64,000 nucleotides of DNA from Allomyces arbusculus (lineage: Eukaryota; Blastocladiomycota; Blastocladiomycetes; Blastocladiales; Blastocladiaceae), in assembly GCA_027604705.1 (NCBI GenBank), contig JADHYV010000001.1, forward strand, positions 930,001-994,000, given 5' to 3'. The notes beneath the pieces were generated by a model. It was given only the letters and a program-made list of their open reading frames with translations. It was not told the DNA's origin and did not search any database. This document shows positions 56,295-64,000 of this stretch, in pieces; positions within the stretch are counted from its first letter, which is position 1; each line of letters starts with the position of its first letter. Position numbers and translations under genes: made by a program.

Positions 56295-57804
56295 ATGTTG
56301 GACGAGCAGGCCCGCACGCAGCTGCACAGCGCCCTCGCGGCGCTCCAGAAGGCGCATGCCGCGAAGTCGAATGATTTGCTCGAGGCCGACGCGGCTGTGC
56401 GCGTGTCGCTCGTCTTCAAGCAGGTGCCGCGGTCCAAGCCCTCCAACTTCAAGACGGTCAAGCTGCCGCACGCACTCCACTCGGGCGTCTCGGCCGACGG
56501 CACCATCGACGAGACGGCCGCGCCCTCGATTTGCCTTTTTGTCAAGGACCCGCAGTCGGACGCCAAGGAGCTGCTGGCGCGGCACGGGACCAAAGTCGAC
56601 AAGGTGATTGGCATCAGCAAGCTGCGCAAAAAGTTTTCTACGCACGAGGAGAAGCGCATGCTCGCCAAGACCTACGACGTGTTCCTGGCCGACGACAGTA
56701 TTGTCCCAATGCTGCCTAAGATTCTCGGCAAGTCGTTTCATCATAACCGCAAGTATGTGTTTGTTGAGCGACAGCGGAATGGATCCAAATTGGTGGAAAT
56801 TTGACTGTTGCATCACTTCTTCCAGGTCGCCGACGCCCATCAAGCTCAACTCGCTGACGCCGCAGCGGCTCGCCCACGTCTTGCACTCGGCCACGTTCAA
56901 GATCCCCGCCGGCAACTGCCTGAGCGTGCAGGTCGGTTCCCTCACGCAGCACCCGCTCGAGGCGATTGCCGAGAACGTGGAAACGGCTGTGTCGGCAGTC
57001 CTCGCGGCGCTGCCCAAGCGCGTGGGCGGGATCAAGAACGTGCAACAGCTTGCGGTCGTGATCGACGACGTGCCGAGCTTGCCGTTCTACATGTCGCTCC
57101 CGACGGCCACGGGCGTGAAGCGGCAAAAGCCGTTGTCGGCTGAGGCCAAGGCCGCGCGCCGCAAGGCCAAGAAGGCACTGAACGAGCTCAAGATGGACCA
57201 GTACGCGTCCGACTCGGACGTGGAAATGGCCGAGGCTCAGGTTGCCGAGGCGACCAAGAAGGGCAAGAAGGAGGTGCCCGCCGCAGTCGAAGTCAAGCAG
57301 GAGGAGGAGAAGGCGGAGGTCGAGGCGCCCGCGGCGCCAGCACCAGCGCCGGCACGGACGCCGTCCCCGGCACTCGCAGCGATGGCTTCGAAGCCGTCTG
57401 CGCTCAAGAAGCCCGCGGCCAAGGCCTCGCTCTCCAAGGCGGCTCCTGCCGCTGCCCCCGCTGCCACCCCTACCTCCGCTGTGTCGCCTGTTGCTGCCAA
57501 GAAGGCGAGTACGCCGTCCAGCGGCAAGAAGGCTGCTGCTGCCGCACCTGCCGCCGCAGCCCCGTCTGAGGCCGAGGAGGAGCCCGCAGCCAAGAAGGCT
57601 GCGACCCCCAAGGCGACTCCGACGAAGACCTCGACGACGCCACTGGCGAGTAAGAAGCGGCCCGCCGAGGAGCCCGCAGCGCAGGCGACGCCGAAGAAGA
57701 CGACGGCGACGAAGCTGTCGATGGCCAAGAAGGCTGCCGTGTCGCCCGCCAAGGCGTCGCCGGCAGGGGCCAAGAAGCGGGCCGCGAAGAAGAGCTCGTC
57801 GTAG
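56295..57804 (+). CDS. Ribosomal L1-domain nucleolar protein (RSL1D1/Cic1/UTP30 type)
   Basis: Two exons, 56295-56752 and 56826-57804, give about 478 residues. The 73-nt intron (GTATGT to CCAG, phase 2) splits the codon in HNRKSPTPIK. An L1-like domain covers about 1-275: a KTVKLPHAL strand, ICLFVKDPQSDAKELLARHG, KVIGISKLRKKFSTHEEKRMLAKTYDVFLADDSIVPMLPKILGKSF and, near the end, VGGIKNVQQLAVVIDDVPSLPFYMSLP. The remaining 200 residues are a Lys/Ala/Pro-rich basic tail with PKATPTKTSTT-like and KKAA repeats, typical for nucleolar proteins. Homologues (Cic1/Nsa3 and Utp30 in yeast, RSL1D1 in animals) bind pre-rRNA during 60S or 40S assembly. Which subgroup this belongs to cannot be decided here. 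It follows URB2 by about 270 bp. Confidence 0.88.
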
Positions 57805-58249
57805 GTGTAGGGGGGCGTGTTCTCATGTCGATCTCGGTTCGCATTTTTTTTGCTTTCATTGGTCGTGGTCCTTGCGTGCTGGGCACTGTTTTTTCGATTT
57901 TGGTTCGCGTTTCTGGTTCAAAAATACACGCGTTTGGGTGTCCACCATCGTTCACCGTCGTTCACCATCGCTCACCATCGTCTTCTCGTTTCGTCGTCTT
58001 TCTTACTCTTTCGTCGTTCACCTTGGTCACACGTCGAGCCAGCTGTCGGTCCGCCGTGCATAATCTCTGGAAAGCGATGCACATTGAAACTAAGCGTCAA
58101 TATTTATCGATGAATGCGCCTGCGGGCGACGAACTAGGTACGAAACGATCGACACCAAACGAAAACGAAAGACCCAGCAAACCAACATTCCCAACCCGAA
58201 AACAAACGCACGGAAACTGCACGCCCACCCCACACACCAACGATCATAT
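57805..58249. other. Convergent 3' region between the L1-domain gene and the heme fusion
   Basis: This is 445 bp. T-rich on the L1-gene side, with tandem CACCATCGTTCACCGT-like words at 57942-57985, and A-rich towards the fusion gene. No coding region is seen. Confidence 0.5.
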
Positions 58250-61200
58250 CTAAAGCTCACGCCGCAGGTCCTCAATGATCCGGTCCCCACCCAGCCGCAG
58301 GAGCTCCTTGGCCGTCGCGATTCCCGAACCGGTCGTCGCCGAGACATGCCGCGTGCCATCCAGACTCCAGACATGTCCCTCGATCCGCCACCCGGCAATA
58401 TCTGCAGCCGTCCACTCCAGCTTCTTACCCGACTCAAACTCGGACGGCAGGGGCTTACCCTGCACATCGAGCGCGGTCGCGAGCACGGCGACGGGCACTT
58501 GGCACCCGCCCTCGACAGCGGCAAGCATCGCGCGCTCGTGCGCGATCGCCGCGCGCGTCGCGGTATGATCGACACCGACACGCAACAATCGGCGCACGCC
58601 GCGGTCGCGCGCGCGCACCTGGACGCCAATCGCGCCCTGCGACGTGGACGGGACAAAGATGGGTTCGGCCTTGGCGCCCGGGGTCGGGGACAGCGCCTGC
58701 ACGTGGCACGCGGCAAGCAGCGCACCGGATTCCGGAACACGTTCGAGCCCGGCCATGGCAAGGACGAGGGCGTCGTACCGGACGTTGGCCGTGGGCGCAT
58801 GCGTGCCGAGCAGCTTGGCGATCCGTGTGTTCAAGTTGCCGCGCACGTCAATGATTTTCAAGTCCGGGCGCACAGCGGCCAGCTGCGCGCGGCGGCGCAG
58901 CGACGACGTGCCGACGGTCGCGCCCTTGGGCAGGGTGGCGAGCGTGTACTTGTGCTCGGCACGCGAGACGAGAGCGTCGCGGCGGTCGGCGCGCTTGAGG
59001 ACCGCAGCGAGGGCGAGCCCCGCGGGCTGCCGCGTCTCGAGGTCCTTCAGCGAGTGCTGCACGAGGTGCACGCGGCCGCGCATCAGCGACCATTCGAGCT
59101 CCTTAGTGAACAGGCCACGCGACCCGATCTTGGCAAGCGCGACATCAAGAATCTTGTCCCCCTTGGTGGCGACACCGTCGATCCGGAACCGGTGCTTCGG
59201 CGCTGGCGACCAGCCCGGGTTGCTCGACTGGGCAAGCGCCGTGGCATGCCGCTCGGCCTGCTCGACCCCGGCGCGCTCGAGCGCGGCCTGGACCATGTGC
59301 GCCTGTGCCATGGCGAGCGGCGAGTTGCGCGACCCAATCACGACCGTCTGCGCCTCGTCAACAAACGCGCCAATCGCTTCCGGGTCCATGTCGGGCTTGG
59401 TCCCGTGGCCGAGGTTCACAATGTACCGGTGCCGGCCAAACGCGGCAATCATTTCGCGCACCTTGGCGCGAATCTTGTCGTGCGGCTCGTAGAGCGCGTC
59501 CGGCTCGAGGTTGCCCTGGAGCGTGACAAACTCGCCGGCAGCAGCGCGGGCCTCGGCGGGGACACCCGCCCAGTCGACGGAAATCGCATCGTAGAGCGTC
59601 TCCTGCGCAATGCGCGCGGTCGCATAGTTGGCGCCGCGCGGGAACAAGGTCATGGGCACGTGGGGGTGGCGACCCTTGACCCCCTGCGCGATGTCGGTCA
59701 GGTACGGCAGCGCAAACTCGTAAAAATCAGCGGGACCCAAATCGGCAGCGTTGGATTCAAACACTTGGACGACGTCGGCGCCCGCGTCCACTTGTTTGGC
59801 GAGGTAATCAATGGCCACGTCGGTGCACTTGCGAAGGAGCTGGTGCGCCCAGTCCGGGTGCATGTGCAACCACTTCTTGGCGAGGTCCTTGCCAATCATG
59901 TAGGCCATGAGCGTCCAGGGCCCACCGCAGAACCCGACCAGCGCCTTGTCATGTGCAAGCTGCGCGCGCGTCTGCCGCAGCGCCGCGTAGACGTGCTCCA
60001 GGATGGCCGGTTGGTATGCGAGCCGCTCAATGTCCTCGAGCGTGCGAATCGGGTTCGGGAAGAACGGGCCCGGCTGCATGATGAGCTCCATGCCGAGCGC
60101 CTGCGGAATCGTCATAATGTCCGAGAAAATAATGGCGCAGTCGACATTGTAGCGCCACACGGGCTGCAGCGTGATTTCCGCCGCAAGCACCGGGTCGGCC
60201 GTCATATCGAGGAAGTTCTTGGTGCCCTTGGCGGCCATGTACTCGGGCAAGTACCGACCAGCTTGCCGGTGCAGCCAGACGGGCGGACGGGCGACCGACA
60301 CACCGCGCAGTGCCTGCACAAACAGCGTCTCAATGTAACTCGGGCGCGGCGAGCGCAGGACCACGGCGAGTGACCGCGCGCGGCGCGGGATCGTGGCCGC
60401 GAGCGTCTCGTCCTCGGGCGTCGTGCCATTGTTGACGGTGTCGACAAGCAGACGCGGTGCGAAATCAGCGTGCGGCGGCAAGCACGGCAGCGGGACGCCC
60501 GACTCGTGCAGAGCGAGCGCCAAGTGACCCTTACGGAGCGCGACCCACGCGAGTTCCGCGGCCGTCAACGGGTGCGCCGGACCTGCGGGCGGCAAGTCGC
60601 GTACCGTCTCCTTGAGCGTCGTGCGCACCGACTTCAGGGCCTCAACGTCGTCCTGGTCCTCGGGATCCGGCAACCCAAGCCGGATTTCCTCTTCGGCCGC
60701 GGCCATTTCGTCGGCGTGCCGCGTGAGCAGCGTCAGGTACGTCTCCATGAGCGGCAAAACAATACGCTGCAGCAGAATATCCGGATCCTCGCTGTCCATC
60801 GTGGGCACGGCCACACGCAGACCACCAATCCCGCGGTGCGCAAATTCCGTGTTCGACGCAGCGACAAAAGCGTCGTCGGCCTCGCGCTTGGCCGCCGCGT
60901 AGTCGGTCCGGGCCGCGGGGCACGCGTCACGCACGGCCATGTGCCAGTCGCACGCGTCGTCCTCGTCCAAAAAGTACGGCAGCAACTCGGCGTCAACGTG
61001 AACCGTGGTCGTCATGGACGACACGCGCGGATGCCCGAGTGGGGCCTCGACCGCCTTGGGCGGCGTCTTGCGGCCACCGCGGCGCTTGCTGCCATGCCGA
61101 CCCACTTTGCTCGGCGACGGCGACGGTGCGCGCCCGTTCGACGACGACGACGCGGCCACGGCACCCATGACGGGGCACTTGGCGGCCGACGCGGCGTCGG

Positions 61201-61528
61201 TCTCGCGCTGCACGCGCCAGGAGACGTGCATGGCCGGCGCGCGTGGCGACGCGGGCCAGCACGTCAGGTGCGTCGTCGACGTTGCCGCGTTGCGCGCCAT
61301 GACAGCGCGCTCGAGCAGCCGCGACCCGTGCGACACAATCACCGACGTGGCCGGGTGGTTGGCCGGAGCGACTTCGCAGACACGAGCGAGGACGGGTGCC
61401 TCGGAGCACGGCGCTGCGGCCTCAGCGGCCTGGATAACAGCAACGACGCGTGCGGCGAGGCACGGGCCGTGTGCGGCCATGGTGGCCGTCGTCGGGGACT
61501 GCATGGACAGGGTAACGTTCGCGACCAT
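58250..61528 (-). CDS. Uroporphyrinogen decarboxylase - porphobilinogen deaminase fusion
   Basis: One uninterrupted frame of 1092 residues. UROD occupies about 395-726: RPPVWLHRQAGRYLPEY (substrate Arg421 and Arg425), FSDIMTIPQALGM (catalytic Asp470), GGPWTLMAYMI (Tyr543), ESNAADLGP, SVDWAG, LQGNLEPDALY and NLGHGTKPD (His708). HMBS follows with virtually no linker from about 728: VVIGSRNSPLAMAQ, GDKILDVALAKIG, FTKELEWSLM, HSLKD (Asp829), VGTSSLRRRAQL, RGNLNTR and EGGCQVPVA with the dipyrromethane-cofactor Cys1009. HMBS makes hydroxymethylbilane and UROD makes coproporphyrinogen III, the third and fifth steps of heme synthesis; the middle enzyme (UROS) is not in the protein. Residues 1-395 match nothing I know; Cys118-Pro119 (KCPVMG) resembles a heme regulatory motif. 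ATG 61015 (Met172) is a possible second start. Both enzyme parts look catalytically complete. Confidence 0.93.
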   Translation of the reverse strand: MVANVTLSMQSPTTATMAAHGPCLAARVVAVIQAAEAAAPCSEAPVLARVCEVAPANHPATSVIVSHGSRLLERAVMARNAATSTTHLTCWPASPRAPAMHVSWRVQRETDAASAAKCPVMGAVAASSSSNGRAPSPSPSKVGRHGSKRRGGRKTPPKAVEAPLGHPRVSSMTTTVHVDAELLPYFLDEDDACDWHMAVRDACPAARTDYAAAKREADDAFVAASNTEFAHRGIGGLRVAVPTMDSEDPDILLQRIVLPLMETYLTLLTRHADEMAAAEEEIRLGLPDPEDQDDVEALKSVRTTLKETVRDLPPAGPAHPLTAAELAWVALRKGHLALALHESGVPLPCLPPHADFAPRLLVDTVNNGTTPEDETLAATIPRRARSLAVVLRSPRPSYIETLFVQALRGVSVARPPVWLHRQAGRYLPEYMAAKGTKNFLDMTADPVLAAEITLQPVWRYNVDCAIIFSDIMTIPQALGMELIMQPGPFFPNPIRTLEDIERLAYQPAILEHVYAALRQTRAQLAHDKALVGFCGGPWTLMAYMIGKDLAKKWLHMHPDWAHQLLRKCTDVAIDYLAKQVDAGADVVQVFESNAADLGPADFYEFALPYLTDIAQGVKGRHPHVPMTLFPRGANYATARIAQETLYDAISVDWAGVPAEARAAAGEFVTLQGNLEPDALYEPHDKIRAKVREMIAAFGRHRYIVNLGHGTKPDMDPEAIGAFVDEAQTVVIGSRNSPLAMAQAHMVQAALERAGVEQAERHATALAQSSNPGWSPAPKHRFRIDGVATKGDKILDVALAKIGSRGLFTKELEWSLMRGRVHLVQHSLKDLETRQPAGLALAAVLKRADRRDALVSRAEHKYTLATLPKGATVGTSSLRRRAQLAAVRPDLKIIDVRGNLNTRIAKLLGTHAPTANVRYDALVLAMAGLERVPESGALLAACHVQALSPTPGAKAEPIFVPSTSQGAIGVQVRARDRGVRRLLRVGVDHTATRAAIAHERAMLAAVEGGCQVPVAVLATALDVQGKPLPSEFESGKKLEWTAADIAGWRIEGHVWSLDGTRHVSATTGSGIATAKELLRLGGDRIIEDLRREL

Positions 61529-62265
61529 GCTGGCGAAGAGTACGGCGGTCTAGTTGGGCAGCTGGCGGGATGAACAGCACGAACAACAGGGTCCAAGGGA
61601 TCAGCACAGCATTACACGGCAGGGAAAGCCGCGCGACCGCCGCCACCATGACAGCGACCGTTCACCACGGCGTAAACTGAATTTGAGATCCCCACCTTGC
61701 AGCAGCTGGAAAATATACTTGAATAACTCGAACGGGCAGCGCTTGCAGCGTTTGGTTGGCACAATTTTGCAGCGGGTCGGGAGCGGGAGCGAGAGCAAGG
61801 GCGAGAGGGACAGGAGCACTTAAGATCGGCGCCGTGTTGGGCCAGCGTCGGAAAAGCCCAACCTCGGGAGCGGCGGGAACGCAACGTTGTGACTGCTGTG
61901 ATCACAGCCCCGGTTCCTGTTGAGTTGTTTGGCGCCCATGACAAAGAAACAAATCAGTCAAGTAACTGGCCTGCCACACCCATCGCTTGACACAACTGGC
62001 GGTTGCAGCTCGTTGCTGTTGCGCTGATCACCACGGCCATTTGCACCAAACCTTTGCTGCCGACCTCGCTGCCCCTATTTTGGACCACCGATTTCCTGCA
62101 CGACTGCCCGCATTCAGACCGCGCGCTCCAGCTCTTGAACGCGATCTGCAAGTGCGACCGCAATTACGATTGAGACGCGCACACCAACAGGATTCGCGCA
62201 GGTCTGTTCACCAAGACCCAGCAACCCATTCATTCCGCCTACCTACCACCACTGCGAGCTGCACC
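61529..62265. other. Divergent promoter between the heme fusion and uL11m genes
   Basis: This is 740 bp. The frame of uL11m is open for 90 codons upstream, but this stretch is His/Arg/Cys-rich and unlike a presequence, so I leave it out. Two GCAGCG/TTGCAGC-rich words occur around 61700-61780. No TATA box is obvious. Confidence 0.5.
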
Positions 62266-62703
62266 ATGTCGAAGCGCGCCGCCGGCACTGTCTCGCACCT
62301 GCGCCTGCTCGTTCCCGCCGGCAAGGCGACGCCGACCCCACCCGTCGGTCCCGCGCTCGGTCAGCGCGGTGTCAAGGCCATGGATTTCTGCCGACAGTTC
62401 AACGAGCGCACGGCAAAGTACGTTCCGGGCACGCCCGTGCGCGTGCGTATGACCGTCAAGCCCGACCGCACCTTCACGTTCACGACGCTCGAGCCGACGA
62501 CGTCGTGGATGCTCAAGCAGGCCGCAGGCGTGGAAAAGGGCGCGACCAGGCCCGGCGACGAAGTGGTGGGCCAGGTCTCGCTCAAGGCCGTGTTTGAGAT
62601 TGCCAAGCTCAAGCAAAAGGACTTGCCGAACCGGTCGCTCGAGGAACTGTGCCGCATGATCGCCGGGTCGGCGCGGTCGATTGGCTTGGAGATTGTGCCG
62701 TGA
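62266..62703 (+). CDS. MRPL11: Mitochondrial large ribosomal subunit protein uL11m
   Basis: One exon of 145 residues, the size of bacterial and mitochondrial L11. The N-terminal domain has LLVPAGKATPTPPVGPALGQRGVKAMDFCRQFNERT, matching the L11 signature (PAGKA-PPVGPALGQ-G-NI--F---FN--T). The linker is followed by FTTLEPTTSWMLKQAAGVEKG, where T-P-P--LLKKAAGI-KG is the family norm. The C-terminal RNA-binding domain ends LEELCRMIAGSARSIGLEIV. L11 forms the stalk base that contacts factor-binding rRNA. The closeness to bacterial L11 rather than cytosolic uL11 shows it is the mitochondrial protein. The N-terminus MSKRAAGTVSHLR has no classical presequence, as in several uL11m proteins. The start ATG sits in a CACC context. 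Confidence 0.92.
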   Translation: MSKRAAGTVSHLRLLVPAGKATPTPPVGPALGQRGVKAMDFCRQFNERTAKYVPGTPVRVRMTVKPDRTFTFTTLEPTTSWMLKQAAGVEKGATRPGDEVVGQVSLKAVFEIAKLKQKDLPNRSLEELCRMIAGSARSIGLEIVP

Positions 62704-62936
62704 TCGCTGCTCGTCGCGTTCTTGTTTTATTTCGTAGCTCGTTTTGTTTTACTTCCTTCGTGAACCATCATACAGACATTTAGTGTGCTCTTGCTTGTCT
62801 TTCTCGCGGTCCGGTAAACGTCCATGCAATTGACTGCTCGAATTCGTCATGTTCACGTTCACCGTCAACTGTTCTATTGATGCAATACCGAGCGCGTCTC
62901 TTTCGCTCGACGAACGAAACAAGACAAATTTACAAA

Positions 62937-63661
62937 TCACGCATCTGCCAACGACGGTCCGGCAGCCTCGCGGGGTTCTGCAGCATCGAACATCTCGTCA
63001 TCCTCAGCGTCCTCCTCGTCGCCCTCCCCCGTATACTCGACGATATTCTTGGCAGTCTCCCAAATCGTGACCTTGGCGAGCCGCGGCGCTGCGATGCCGT
63101 CGCCCATTGGGCCCAAGTACTGCGGCAAGTGCTTGCGCAGCTGCCGGAAAACGTAGACGGCGAGGTTCTCGGTGGTGGACGGCACCCCCTGCGCAAAGAA
63201 CGGCACGTCGAGGTCGAGATTGCGATGGTCGACGTGGTCGAGCACGGCGCGCTGGATGCCGACTTTCAGGTCGGCAATGTTGACGACCATGCCTGTGCAC
63301 TCGTCAATCGGGCCCGACACATATACTTGGACTATAGAGCCGCGAAAAGGACCCATCGTCGGTGAGTTTCCAACGCGTTCCAATTCTTGACCTTCTCTAC
63401 GAGATTAGCTCCAAGCCACGTACGGGTGTAGTTGTGCCCGTGGAAATTGACATGATTGCACTTGCCAAAGATTTGCCGGTTCTCTTCGACCGACAGGTGC
63501 GGTGAGTGCAACCGGTGCGCCGCGGAAAAGGACTCGATGCGTGAAATGGTGGCAATCAACGGTCGTCGCCTCCGGCCGGCGCGGGTCGTGGCCGCGACAG
63601 CGTCGGTGTGGGTGGGCGCAGTTGCTGGTGGGTGGTTGTGTTGGTTCATGGAGGTTGTCAT
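62937..63661 (-). CDS. PTS: 6-pyruvoyl-tetrahydropterin synthase family protein
   Basis: Two exons on the minus strand, 63424-63661 and 62937-63331, give about 210 residues. The 92-nt intron (GTACGT to ATAG, phase 1) splits HNYT-LQVYVSG. Zinc ligands are His49 in FSAAHRL and His74 and His76 in the [13 protein letters not shown] motif, whose Cys68 is the catalytic thiol. [34 protein letters not shown] and [13 protein letters not shown] complete the PTPS signature. Animal and fungal PTPS converts dihydroneopterin triphosphate to 6-pyruvoyl-tetrahydropterin on the way to tetrahydrobiopterin; paralogues make deazapurines, so the exact product is not certain. Compared with the usual 145 residues there is a Thr/Ala-rich N-terminal extension of about 35 and an acidic C-terminal tail of about 30 ([19 protein letters not shown]). 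ATG 63649 is an alternative start. Confidence 0.93.
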
Positions 63662-64000
63662 CGTGCTGTCCGCGACAGTTGGTGGGGAGAGGTGGAGAGC
63701 GGGAACAAGGAATGGACCAGAAAGAGCCGAGGCAGGCCGGAGCTCGAGGCAGGGCAAATTTGATCGATCAGGTTTGGGGCAAATTAGACGTTTATCCTGG
63801 TTAAAGCTCAGACGCCTATACGGTGCCCGCCCCTCATCTCGTCTTCGGCTGAGTCATGGCCAAGAAACTGCCTGGCTCCCAATTTGGACACGTTTTGCTT
63901 CGGTGCTCACTCTGCCGGCCAAAGGTCAGACTGGTCCGAGTTCTCGCACGGGGAAGGAATCCTTCATTTACTTTCTGCAGCCAGTGGCTTATCTCTGGCG
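63662..64000. other. Right edge of the window, no gene seen
   Basis: These 339 bp hold the promoter of the pterin synthase gene. No open frame here is supported; a neighbouring gene may begin beyond the edge. Confidence 0.5.

Noticed and set aside
58346-60373. 675-codon open frame antisense to the heme fusion
   Set aside because: It mirrors the fusion gene codon by codon in GC-rich DNA, has an Arg/His/Val-rich composition without domains, and the opposite strand has clear catalytic motifs.
60470-61573. 367-codon open frame antisense to the fusion N-terminus
   Set aside because: Arg/Gly/His-rich shadow with no family resemblance.
1-64000. Mobile elements, viral relics, CRISPR, tRNA and rRNA genes
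   Set aside because: I scanned for reverse-transcriptase, integrase and transposase motifs, long terminal repeats, regularly spaced repeats and tRNA B-box words and saw nothing convincing by eye. A covariance-model scan could still find a tRNA I missed.

Overview
The window looks like nuclear DNA of an early-diverging, probably zoosporic fungus (Blastocladiomycota- or chytrid-like). This is inference from three observations. The DNA is GC-rich. Genes are compact, with many short GT-AG introns (most 56-112 nt) that carry CTAAC/CTGAC-type branch sites close to the acceptor. The gene set is fungal (MED14, URB2, TPD3, a YEA4-type transporter, fungal-style G-alpha) but also includes genes usually missing from Dikarya, such as a BLCAP homologue. 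I infer 23 protein-coding genes. I see no rRNA, tRNA, CRISPR array, transposon or viral relic that I can support.

Layout. 0-6.3 kb: a six-exon coiled-coil protein and a RhoGEF (DH-PH). 6.9-14.1 kb: ribosomal protein eL8 (minus), PP2A scaffold subunit (plus) and UDP-glucose 4-epimerase (minus). 14.1-21.9 kb: a diverged tandem repeat, an LRR protein (minus) and Mediator MED14 (plus). 23.2-27.3 kb: two tandem paralogues of a seven-helix membrane protein that I cannot place in a known family. 27.4-33.7 kb: a 12-exon oligopeptidase B (minus), a BLCAP-family protein (plus) and a RanBP1 with a very long Glu/His/Ala/Pro tail (minus). 34.5-45.2 kb: two coiled-coil proteins, a SLC35B4/YEA4-type nucleotide-sugar transporter and a nine-exon G-protein alpha subunit. 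45.2-48.2 kb: a gene-poor gap. 48.2-57.8 kb: an orphan intronless gene, a membrane-anchored pseudokinase-like protein, and two nucleolar ribosome-biogenesis genes in tandem (URB2 and an RSL1D1/Cic1-type L1-domain protein). 58.2-63.7 kb: a single-exon fusion of uroporphyrinogen decarboxylase with porphobilinogen deaminase, mitochondrial ribosomal protein uL11m, and a 6-pyruvoyl-tetrahydropterin synthase.

The strongest candidates for something undescribed are the UROD-HMBS fusion with its roughly 395-residue orphan N-terminus, and the tandem seven-helix pair, which has a GPCR-like layout. Most genes are unrelated housekeeping functions, so little operon-like logic should be expected. Possible links are ribosome biogenesis (eL8, URB2, RSL1D1-like, uL11m) and signalling (RhoGEF, PP2A-A, G-alpha, the 7TM pair). 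Exon borders were worked out by hand from splice consensus, reading phase and family conservation; the least certain ones are flagged.
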